Origin: Takakia lepidozioides
Lineage: Eukaryota > Streptophyta > Takakiopsida > Takakiales > Takakiaceae
Length of the DNA stretch: 64,000 nucleotides
Assembly (NCBI GenBank): GCA_030704615.1
Contig: CM060732.1
Location: 53,797,053-53,861,052, forward strand
Direction: 5' to 3'
Position 1 is the stretch's first letter, and every line of letters begins with the position of its first letter. This document shows positions 55,154 to 64,000 of this stretch, one piece after another. Made by a program: the position numbers and the translations under genes. Below the pieces are notes generated by a model. The model did not search any database, was not told where the DNA came from, and was given only the letters and a program-made list of their open reading frames with translations.

Positions 55154-56740
55154 ATTAAGGTGTCGTCAACGACATCTTAATCCAGGCACTAAGAGGCAGG
55201 ACTCCATATGTTGGCAACTTTAAAAAAAATCTGACCATATAAGATCCTCATTCATGGCAAACTCATCCCAAGAGGGCATGGATTTAAGGTATCGTCAACG
55301 ACACCTTAATTCCATCTCTCAAATAGCAATCAAACAAGAGAATGGCACAACACAGAACAACACAAGACTACATTGAATTGAAATTAGGGACAAAGGTGCA
55401 GAGTTGAGGCCACCTTGAATCAAACGGTATCAAAGGTTGAGAGAAATGCTCACACCCAAATCTAAAGAAGGCAAAGAGGTGAACTCGTGCTTTATAAATA
55501 AACATCTCAAAACACGTACTGGGATGTCGTTGACGACACCTTAATCCCCAGCACCTGCACACACACTGCCTTACCGCCAAGGCTTGTTCGTCATCAGATT
55601 TTTTCGGGTGAATTTTTTTGGGGTTTCCATGAATTGTCATATGCCAACTCGTACTGGGAATTAAGATGTCGTTGACGACACCTTAATCTGGCACATTCAG
55701 GGGGAAAATAAAATAAAATAAAATAAAAGAGTTTTTTTTTTTTTTTTTTTTTGGAAAACTTGCTGGGAATTAAGATGGCGTTGATGACACCTTAATCTGG
55801 CACATTCGGGGGGGGGTGGGGGGGGGGGGGGGGGGGGGGGCATCTTTTTTTGAAAACTTGCTGGGAATTAAGATGTCGTTGATGACACCTTAATCCCCAC
55901 CACTTGCACACACACCGCCAAGGCTTCTTCGCCTTGAAAGTTTTTTGGGTTGAAATTGTTTTGGTTAATATTTTTGGAAAAAAAAAATCAGGGATTTTGG
56001 TTTTTCCGTAAGCTGTCATGTGCCAACTCGTACTGGGAATTAAGATGTCGTTGACGACACCTTAATCCCGAGCACCTGCACACGCATCATGGTTCATTCA
56101 TGTCGCTCATTTTTCATCCAAAAGTCATCCAACATTCATCCATTCATTTTTTCATTCATCTCAAAACCATTCAACCTGCAGCTTTTCATCGCACATTCGT
56201 ACCATATGGTCGTCACCCATGAAGGATTCTTCCGTCGGATGGGGTGGAGATTGTGTCCGTACAGTGTAGTTTTTGTCCATGGCTATAGGTCATCTTCTTC
56301 CCTCGGTTGTAGGCTCCCATTCACTAATCTGCTCACGTTTGCAATCTGCTCACGCTTAAGGGATTCTACTCACGTTTACCACTTAAAGCGTGAGCATGCT
56401 CACGTGAACTGCTCACACGGTAGCTACCCTCTTGCAAATGAGACCAGTCACTCTTCATGGATCCACTTTGTTCAAGTAAACCCAAACCTTTCTCCATTTT
56501 TGGGCTTATATATATATATAGATATATAGTGTTTTATCCTGTTTGGTGAAATTCTCATGTCCAAACAGGGCAGGGGATTAAGATGTCGTTGACGACATCT
56601 TAATTCGTGCTTCCCTAAGCAGGATTACAACTCACTCCTATGGTTTTTTCCAGGCAGGATTTTTTTTCTTGCAACGATTTTCATGGGTTCATTTCTCATG
56701 CTGAGCATGCGATTTAAGATGTCGTTGACGATACCTTAAT
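55154..56740. repeat. Nine dispersed copies of a 28-bp dyad
   Basis: Copies lie at 55154-55181, 55283-55310, 55518-55545 (left arm eroded), 55660-55687, 55769-55796, 55867-55894, 56039-56066, 56577-56604 and 56713-56740. The arm is ATTAAGATGTCGT with complement ACGACATCTTAAT and a 2-base centre. The 56577 copy has perfect 13-bp arms; others differ by one to three bases. Several share flanks (CCAACTCGTACTGGG on the left, CACCTGCACAC on the right). Confidence 0.9.
55808..55840. repeat. Poly-G tract
   Basis: Thirty-two G and one T in 33 bases, with an unbroken run of 23 G at 55818-55840. It sits between two dyad copies. Such a run can form G-quadruplexes and its length may be unreliable in assembly. 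Confidence 0.85.
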
Positions 56741-57110
56741 GTCTGGTCCCTGCGCTTGCTGATCCCTCACGAGACATGCTCATACAGTTGTCCATAGTCC
56801 CCTCATCTGGACAACTTTTCATCCGTGCTTCATCCAACGTTCATCCATTTCACTTTTACGTCCATCCCAAATCCATTCATCCGTGAATGTTTCATCGTGC
56901 ATTCGTGTCTCTTTGTCGTCATGGAGCCTTTCTATCTTCGGTCCGATGGAGCGGAGATTGCGTCGTTGTAGTGAAGTTGGCATCCACGGCAATAGGCCCA
57001 CTTGTTCCCACAGTTTTGAGGTCCGCATCAGAAATCTACTCACGCTTTGAATCTGCTCACGCTTCGGGGAATCTGCTCACAGGTTCTGCTCACGGCTTTG
57101 CTGCCCTCTG
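56085..57110. repeat. Diverged ~720-bp segmental duplication with TGCTCACG strings
   Basis: 56095-56430 and 56815-57100 share, in order, an ATTCATCC-rich part, CGGATGG..GGAGATTG, a stretch ending in AATCTGCTCACGC and more TGCTCACG copies. Each half is preceded by a 28-bp dyad (56039 and 56713). The same TGCTCACG strings appear near 54200. No gene recognised. Confidence 0.6.
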
Positions 57111-57639
57111 TCTGTCTTATCCGTCTGAGGTCTCCGAGGAACTCCATCACCAGACTCAGATTTAATTTGAATGTCGACTTGGGCTAGCATAACATCTCGG
57201 ACATCCTAGAAAACCGGCGTTCCAATTGCCTCCTCAATCGTATCTGCTAGGATATGAGAGATTTGTCCTATCATTTGTGTTTGAGCAGCTGACAATAATG
57301 ACACTAATTGTCGATGAAGTAAGCTGGAGGCAATGGCATGATCCATTACCAGACACATTTAAACAATCACCGAGAGCGACAACTTGACCACCCCCTCGAA
57401 GATATAGAGACACCCTATCTCCGCTTTTAAATAGAGACATGTCGACTGAACCAAGAATCTTCTCACGGATGATAATGACTTCGAAACACAGTCCGAACTT
57501 CCACCTTGTAAACTTCCTGAACTAGATATTTTTATTTGACGGTATATTTGGACACATTAATGTGAATATTGGAATCCCAAATGCCTACCTCGAGATTCGT
57601 CTAGACAACCAGTGATCACAAACAGTGACAGCTTCAGTA

Positions 57640-57910
57640 CAACTAATGACCAATGACCAACAAATCCATTCATACTGTACTTCGAAACACGTTACAAAGT
57701 ATCATTGGATGGATCGTCAACTAACAAGGTCTTTCACATTGAACTTCGAAACATATTATGAAGTACCACTGGATGGATCGTCTAACAAATATATTCATAT
57801 CAAACTTCGAAACATGTTACGAAGTACCTCCGGATGGATCGACTAACAAATTTATTCAAACTAACCTTCGTTCGAAACATATTACGAAATGCTACCAGAT
57901 GGATGACAAA
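57640..57910. repeat. ~65-bp tandem repeat, four copies
   Basis: Units contain CTTCGAAACATGTTACGAAG followed by TAC...GGATGGATCG and AACAAAT, near 57680, 57745, 57810 and 57870. Each unit holds the inverted pair TTCG/CGAA, resembling the hairpin motif found from 60.2 to 63.4 kb. Confidence 0.75.
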
Positions 57911-58455
57911 TGGATGGATGGAATAATATGGATGATATAATAAGTATGGATGAAGTATGACAAACTATATGAAGAATACTAGATTTAAATCTCTCTTCAC
58001 TGCGATACTTCGGCATAGGGTACGAACCTTCCTAGAGTTGAAAATGGGTAATTGGGTGAGGAAATGTCTGAAGAGAGGGTAGTGAGAGACGATTCTGAAG
58101 AGAGGGGTGGGGTGGAAAGAGCACTCACTAGTAGTGAGCGAGACCATGAAGAGAACCAAAGAGAAGAGGGGTGGGGTGGAAAGAGGGAAAGAGATAGCGC
58201 TCCGAGATGATCATAGAGGTACAAGATGAGCAAGAAAGGAAAAAAATGAGCTGAGACCTCTTATTTATACATGTGGGATGTTTGGTGTAGGTCACAACGT
58301 GTTCCTTCAAGAGAGGTGGGGGACGCTATGATGGGGATCAACCTATGTTAGCCGTCGATTGTTGGAGAATCATGATTGCACGGTTGTAAGCATACGAGAG
58401 TTTGCAACCTCCCCTCTAGCTCGATCAATCTTGAGCACATTATGAAAGAGCCTAC
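57911..58455. other. No gene recognised
   Basis: A GGGGTGGGGTGGAAAGAG stretch is duplicated near 58100 and 58170. Nothing else was identified. Confidence 0.35.
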
Positions 58456-59110
58456 AAATGCAAAGCAAAGTGGATTTTGGCCATTCTGAGGCTACGACAT
58501 GTGCGCATGTGGATTTTGGCCACATGAGGCTACCACGTGTGCGCAGTCATGCCCTTGTCCACCATAATTACTTGTGGGGGCCTGCCATAATGGTAAATGA
58601 CTCAATATATTGTGCACATCAAGCCACTGGTCTGAGGCTCAGATCCTGAAGTGTCGATGTGGCCTACACATGCAAAGTAGATACGAATCCATATTTGGGC
58701 CATTATGAGGCTACCACGTGTGCGCAGTCATTTAGAAAGACCCCACATGCCCTTCAGCTCACCACGCAGCCACCCCCTTGTCCGCCATAACTACTCGTGG
58801 GGGCCCGCCATAATGGTAAGTGACACAATTCAATATATTGTGCACATCATGCCACCAATGGTCTGAGGCTCAAATCCTGAGGTGTCCATGTGGCCTACAC
58901 ATGCAAAGTAGATATGAATCCATATTTGGGCCATTATGAGGCTACCACGTGTGCGCAGTCATTTAGAAAGACCCCACATGCCCTTCAGCTCGCCACGCAG
59001 CCACCCCCTTGTCCGCCATAACTACTCGTGGGGGGCCGCCATAACAGTAAGTGACACAATTCAGTATATGGTGCATATCACGCCAATGGTCTGAGGCTCA
59101 AATCCTGATC
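58456..59110. repeat. ~230-bp tandem repeat, two full copies and one short copy
   Basis: GAGGCTACCACGTGTGCGCA recurs near 58525, 58708 and 58937. CCTTGTCCGCCATAACTACT and TGGTCTGAGGCTCAAATCCT also recur. The second and third copies are nearly identical over about 230 bp; the first is shorter. Confidence 0.8.
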
Positions 59111-59215
59111 AGTTACTAAGGGTCAATTTTATCCCCTCCCCTTCTTCCCCCGCCCCTTGTAAAGAGCCTCAATTTTGAGCTGCCACTTCACTTTTTTGTT
59201 TTCAAAGAAGAAAAT
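59111..59215 (+). mobile_element. 3' part of a SINE family B-like copy
   Basis: TTTTATCCCCTCCCC, a C-rich run, AATTTTGAGCTGCCACTTC and a terminal purine-rich stretch parallel the 3' half of family B (TTTTCCCCCCTCC...AATTGTGAGCAG). The tRNA-like head is not recognisable. Confidence 0.4.
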
Positions 59216-60600
59216 AAAATGAATTTGAGAATATGATCTTTATGCATATACCACATTTAATCAAATTTATCTAGCCTAATGGGGATCGAATTTATCGAAC
59301 TAATCAAACTAATCAAGGTCAAAATGGTGATTACTTCAGCATAACCTGGATGAAATATTGGTCATGATAGATGAATTCTGCCATGTATAGATGACGGCCC
59401 AATCAAAATCCGCGGATGTGTGGAGGTCCATTTTTTATCCTCTTAATCTGCACGATCCCGACCGTTGAATGTCCATTGAGTGCATGCCAAGAGGAATTGA
59501 GCCCCAAACCACTGGGGGGGACAAGATCTGTACTTTATTCTCACATTAATGGACCCATAATGTGTTTTTGGAGGCGCCGCTTACCCGCCATAATGGATTT
59601 TGCAGGGCCCCCAAAGTAGCTAGTTATGGATTTGGATGGATGGACTATCCACCCTACATCCATTCTTTCCATCCGAGGAAAAACGCCACAACCGTCGGAT
59701 CTGACTCAGATTCGACGGTGAGGAATAGGAGCGATTTGCCAAGTCTATATCATGAAAGAGAGAGCTCTCTTTCTCTTTTGGTTTTTGTTTTCAGCCAGGC
59801 TGCTCAATCGGCTGTGTGAGGGAGACAGTGAGAGCGTGGAGCGAGCGAAATGTGAGCGTAGAATCTTTGTGAGCAAGGAGAGTACCTTAGATTTGTAAGG
59901 CAAGTCTGGAGTATTAGTGTTAGAGAGATTTGTAGGGTGGAGAATTAGCGTTAGAGAGAAATTTTGTTTGAGGTCATGATCCAGATGAAATTTATTTGTT
60001 AGAGATAGTTAGTGTTAATTAGAGTGTTCGTTATGTTATAGAGACGAGCTGCAACCAGCCTGCGAACAACGATGCAAGCCAGCGGCGGGCTAAAGATGAC
60101 TCTTCCTCATTCTTATTCATGTTAAGTATTTGTATTTTTTATATTTACAGGGACTTGGAGATCATCCATATATATCCGCAATAACTTTAAACTTAATTTT
60201 TACTGTTAGTTCTTTGACAAGGTGGACTTCGGACCCTGTTACGAAGTCCATACTCATAGCCACCACCCACGTTGCCATCATCCAGTGTACATTATTAGTG
60301 ATAAAGACATTTTCACATTTGCAGAGGGTTTACTCAACATGTCAATGTAGTATGTGATGGTATTATCGAATTAAATGTTCCTCTAACTCATGTGTCTATT
60401 ACGGTGTTTCATTCTTCTTTCATTAGTTGGACTTTCGTACACACCATTTGTAATACATGGAAACAACTTCGGACCCTGTTTCAAAGTCCTTCAATTCAAT
60501 CTTGGTGGCTTAAAGAATTATTTGATATGTTGCAGGAAGAAATGTCCGGATGCATGCAAACCCATCATGACTTATGACATCGTTGGGGAGTTTATTTTCT
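59216..60600. other. No gene recognised; contains two hairpin motif copies
   Basis: The hairpin motif lies at 60224-60249 and 60465-60489. Acceptor-like TTTATATTTACAG ends at 60150 and ATGTTGCAG at about 60534, so part of this may be 5' introns of the gene that follows. Confidence 0.4.
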
Positions 60601-63409
60601 GAACAGTCTCCAGAATATCAAACTGAGCATAACTCAATATTCTATCTATTAGACAAAGTGTCCTCTTGGGAATTAATATGCGAGGAAATCCTCCGGCCCA
60701 TGTTTTTCGATTCATGTATACGGAACAAGATGAGCTTGGGGCTTTGGAGATGGAATGCACACATGTTTTGGGTGTGGAGATCCAGCCCGATGTTGATCAT
60801 CTGTATGTGGTGGTATTTCTTCAAGAGGAGGACCAGAAAGGACGGACCATTGGGTATGCGTCAAAGACGACAAATGTGGACAAAGGCCTCATGGCTGGGT
60901 TGTTGGAATCTGGGTTTAAGTTCCCACACGATGGAACAGTTCCGAGTGAGTCTACTTTCGCTTTGGAGTGGTCCAGATTTCAGGGACGCCTCTTTATTCT
61001 AGGAAAAGAGAATGAGAAGAAAAGAGATGAGCAGGAGCCCGAACCAACTCAAAAGAAAAAAAAAAACCACTCGAAAAAGAAAGTTGACCACTGAAGCATC
61101 CATTGAAGACGATGTTGATGAAAAAACACCATCAAAGTCAAAGAGGAAGTCCAGAGCCCCACTTGACCCTATATTTGCAACCGACAAGAAGCCAAAACCT
61201 GGTGAAATTTTCAACAAAAACAAATGTGAGCAAATGGAAAAAGAGCTCAACAAATTTTACGGGGATTTGTTTCCATTTGGGTCTGACGAAATCCATGATA
61301 TTCCCATATTGAGCATGGAGCAAGCACCGAGGCAAATGGTTTATCGGCCACTAAATATTAAGCACAAGGATGAAGTAAAGGCTAGATTGTTCCATCTCCG
61401 AGTCCTCGATTCCAAGCATCCCGTCTACATTACCCCAATACATGCCCACTAATGACAGTCAAGTTTGGGCCAACAAACCACAGTCTTGGGACGAGGTGAA
61501 GAATGCAAAATTCTTTGTGATTGGTGGGCAAGACACCATAATTGCTGCCAAGGTACGGTTACCCTCCCCCTCCAAAGTCTTTGAGTCACCACTTCGGCCT
61601 CTGTTTCGAAGTCCATGAGCTAACATTCTAGAGTTGGTTACATGAGCTTATTCATGGGGTTGACAATGATGAGTTGAAGACATACACAGTACTTGGCCGG
61701 CCAAGATCATTTGGTCAAATGACGTCCTGAGGCTAGTGAAGATATCCAAACTCCTAAACGATCCGAACAAGGCACAAAAATTTGATATCACATTTCCAGA
61801 GAAGGTGGCACATTGCAGATTATTTTACGAGCTACAAAACAGACCCAAAAAATATAACGATTCCCACTGCCACTCGGAAAGCGCTCAATGGGTGGTAAGA
61901 AGCAAAACATTGACCTTATGTTTTTTCAAATGCTTCAATAATTGCTTCAAATGGTTCAGTTTCAAATGCTCATCGAACATGGTAGAGATGTGTCCTTACA
62001 ATATGGTTCATCTCGCAGGATTTTATGCAAGTTGTCCATGTTATCATGGAGCAGATTTATGTGAAGGAGGCCATGGTCCTCATTTTATCAGAGGAAGAAG
62101 TGTGGGAGAAGTGGAAAATTGTATTCCAAAAATGGGAGGATGGACGCCTTATCGATAACATTGGGAAGCCTTGCAAAGGTGTACAGGTTCCAATAACTAG
62201 GTCTCAGCTAAGGACTATTTAGGGGCTATCTGGGCGGCAGCTGGGGAAAATCGCGGAAAAGCTTCTTAGTTGCAAGCTGACTGTTCGCCACCCCTATAAG
62301 GCCCAAGACAAGTCTCTTCAGAGCATGATCAACTATATTGAGCACATGAAGAAAAGGAGGCTTATAATTGACGACATCATGCATGTTTCTGGTTTTCCAT
62401 TGCGGACAAATGACAATACAAATCCTTATAAAAGAGAAAAATGGCTTGAGGTCAAGAAGAAATACAGGATTGACAAAGTCCAGTTTGGGTCATTACGCAA
62501 GGCACTGGGATCGACGTATCTTGCCGACAAGGCAAACATGAACAAAGAGCGGCCATCCATTCCTGCAGCATTCATCACTGAGCTTCTTGCAATGAAAAAA
62601 AGTGTTGAGGAGAACGATGGGAAAGCAAAATCAATGAGATCTGACTTCAAAAATGTCTAGAGGCATGTTGGCATTGGAGCAAAAGCAGATGATATCAAGT
62701 TGAAACTCTCCTATATCCCGAAGGACGAGTTTGCAAACATCAGTCTTGTGTTCGTGAATACTCTCCCAGAAGATGATTCGATAATTTGGCCCCCCTCGGA
62801 TTACTCAACAACCCTCAACGCATTCCGATTCATGAAGTTTAATTGCACTGCCTTTGTTTTCATGTCAAGTCCTGCATCTTCAGCTCATCTCAATTACTAC
62901 ATTTGAACTGGAGAGGGTGCCAAAAGATTTATTTGTGTTGAAGGTCTCTATTTTCCTGGGGCGATGGAGACTGAATACAAGTTCTGCAAGTTTGGATTGT
63001 CGGAACCATATCTTTGTCTGGACTATGTGTTTCCGGTCTCATCTACAGAGTTTGTGCATCCAGAGGAGCACATTGACAGATGTCTGAGAGTCAAACCAAT
63101 TCAGACTGTCTTGAGGGGTACAAATGACGAATTTACAGACCGCGAGCTGAATTTGAAGTCCTACACTCATGAGCTTCGCAGCTCTGCCTATGCGTACATC
63201 ACCTCTTCGTTTTGCACGGCAGGAATGGCGGCGGTCAATATTTTTGGAGGACCTGCACTTTCTTGTCATCTCCATGTAAGTGCTAGTATCATTATAAATA
63301 TATTATGAGTTACAGTTTTTTATATCTCTTCACTTTATTTTTATATCTTTGCTCTCTTTCACTTATCTCATTTTTGTTAGTTGATGACTTTGAAACAAGG
63401 TCCGAAGTC
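60224..63409. repeat. Dispersed hairpin motif GACTTCG...CGAAGTC
   Basis: Copies at 60224-60249, 60465-60489, 61589-61614 and 63386-63409 (inverse), with an outlier at 57477-57500. The best is GGACTTCGGACCCTGTTACG then AAGTCC. Arms of six to eight bases surround a conserved centre GACCCTGTTT. Two copies lie inside inferred introns (61553-61631, 63276-63500). Confidence 0.75.
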
Positions 63410-63968
63410 ATTTTATAATTCTTGCGTAGGATGTTTAATATTTTTCCACTGTCTCTAGCTTGTATCTTTTCTCTGACACGGTTAATCATCATGTCACCAG
63501 ACTCTTCAAGTACACGTTCTTGACTTCAACTCCCACGACCAAAAGGTGGTATGCAAACAGAAGGTAGAGGCAGAGTTTCGTCACTTAATGCTTCAAGAGA
63601 AAGGGAAAGGTCCAACCGAAGGCCAACATAGCACCGCTGGGAGTCAACATGGAGGGCGTGATCCACAACTAAATCCTATTATCCCTAGCACAATCAATCC
63701 CATAGTGGATGTTTCAGATTCCAGCGTGTCAGACGAAGACAATCAACATGGGACTAATAATAAGAAACCACAAGACGATGTGGTCAGAAGAGTCTCACCT
63801 CAAATCACAGAAAGCAGTGCCACCCGAGGTCCAAGTACTGGTGGTATTGGTGATGGTACTAGTAGTCCTCATAACGAGGAAAATAACGAGAAATTATCGT
63901 CGTTTGAGAGGAATTTGAAACTTGGGTCTATGAATTTGATGTTGGATTACGATGCCACGGGTCATTAG
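60666..63968 (+). pseudogene. Decayed multi-exon gene of unknown family with ParB-like segment
   Basis: Plus-strand pieces in order: a 60666-61050 segment (GNPPAHVFRFMYTEQDELGA); a Lys-rich linker; 61290-61552 with RQMVYRPLNIKHKDEVKARL and then KFFVIGGQDTIIAAK, resembling the ParB/sulfiredoxin-like fold (R-x-I-x2-x-H ... GG-Q/H-x-x-AA); 61632-61894 (WPAKIIWSNDVLRLVKISKL); 62019-62660; 62700-62900 (SIIWPPSDYS, FVFMSSPA); 62920-63275 (AYAYITSSFCTAGMAAVNIF); 63501-63968. Introns 61553-61631, 61895-62018 and 63276-63500 have GT/AG ends and fit the phase. Lesions: a shift in an A-run near 61055, shifts near 61447 and 61690, in-frame TAG at about 62219 and 62658, and TGA near 62907. The C-terminal half might be a degenerate SAM methyltransferase, but I cannot show this. 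I do not recognise the family. Confidence 0.5.
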
Positions 63969-64000
63969 GCCAATCTGGTGAATATGATAGATCCAATTGT

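Noticed and set aside
56951-56972. GTTGTAGTG near 56964 as a CACTA right end
   Set aside because: Only about nine bases match the family end (complement CACTACAACGACGC), and no subterminal repeats lie beside it.
1-64000. CRISPR arrays, operons and ribosome-binding sites
   Set aside because: The window is plant nuclear DNA with introns; the repeats present lack the regular repeat-spacer pattern.

Overview
The window looks like nuclear DNA of a land plant, most likely a fern or other seed-free vascular plant (medium confidence). It has spliced plant genes, an expanded set of PLS/DYW pentatricopeptide (PPR) sequences, CACTA (En/Spm) DNA transposons, tRNA-derived SINEs, a LINE 3' end, a Ty3-like remnant and a retroelement carrying a cytosine-C5 DNA methyltransferase. 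Genes are sparse and most coding matter is transposon-derived or decaying.

Layout. 0-4 kb: a seven-exon stretch of tyrosyl-DNA phosphodiesterase 1 (TDP1) on the minus strand, running off the left edge. 5-9 kb: tandem repeats, a foldback element and a truncated LINE with an RNase H tail. 9.2-12.3 kb: a PPR-DYW gene with an intact 786-codon 3' part and a broken 5' part. 12.5-20.4 kb: pseudogenes of L-gulonolactone oxidase, PPR and homoserine kinase, SINEs, inverted-repeat elements and a Ty3 integrase-tail fragment. 20.4-32.7 kb: a large CACTA element. Its TNP2-type transposase (plus strand) and a second protein (minus strand) diverge from a 125-bp intergenic gap. The second gene carries an FCP1/HAD-phosphatase-like exon between transposase domains. 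Fragments of ribosomal protein eS1 and of an organellar ssDNA-binding protein (OSB) sit near its right end. 32.9-36.8 kb: gag, protease and DNA methyltransferase of a retroelement (minus strand), with the catalytic cysteine replaced by serine. 40.3-41 kb: a phloem-protein-2 gene exon. 42.2-53.2 kb: CACTA termini, many OSB and PPR fragments (including an in-frame OSB-PPR chimera), a 195-bp in-frame PPR tandem array and a 1-kb terminal-inverted-repeat element. 53.3-59.8 kb: no recognised gene, but a nine-copy 28-bp dyad repeat, a G-run and several tandem repeats. 60.6-64 kb: a decayed, intron-containing gene of an unrecognised family with a ParB-like segment and possibly a methyltransferase-like segment, with a hairpin motif in and around its introns.

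Genes with the best claim to function are TDP1 (partial here), the PP2-like gene and perhaps the DYW PPR protein from its internal ATG. The transposase genes keep their introns but carry frameshifts or unresolved joins. Domain calls come from reading translations by eye; no database search was run.
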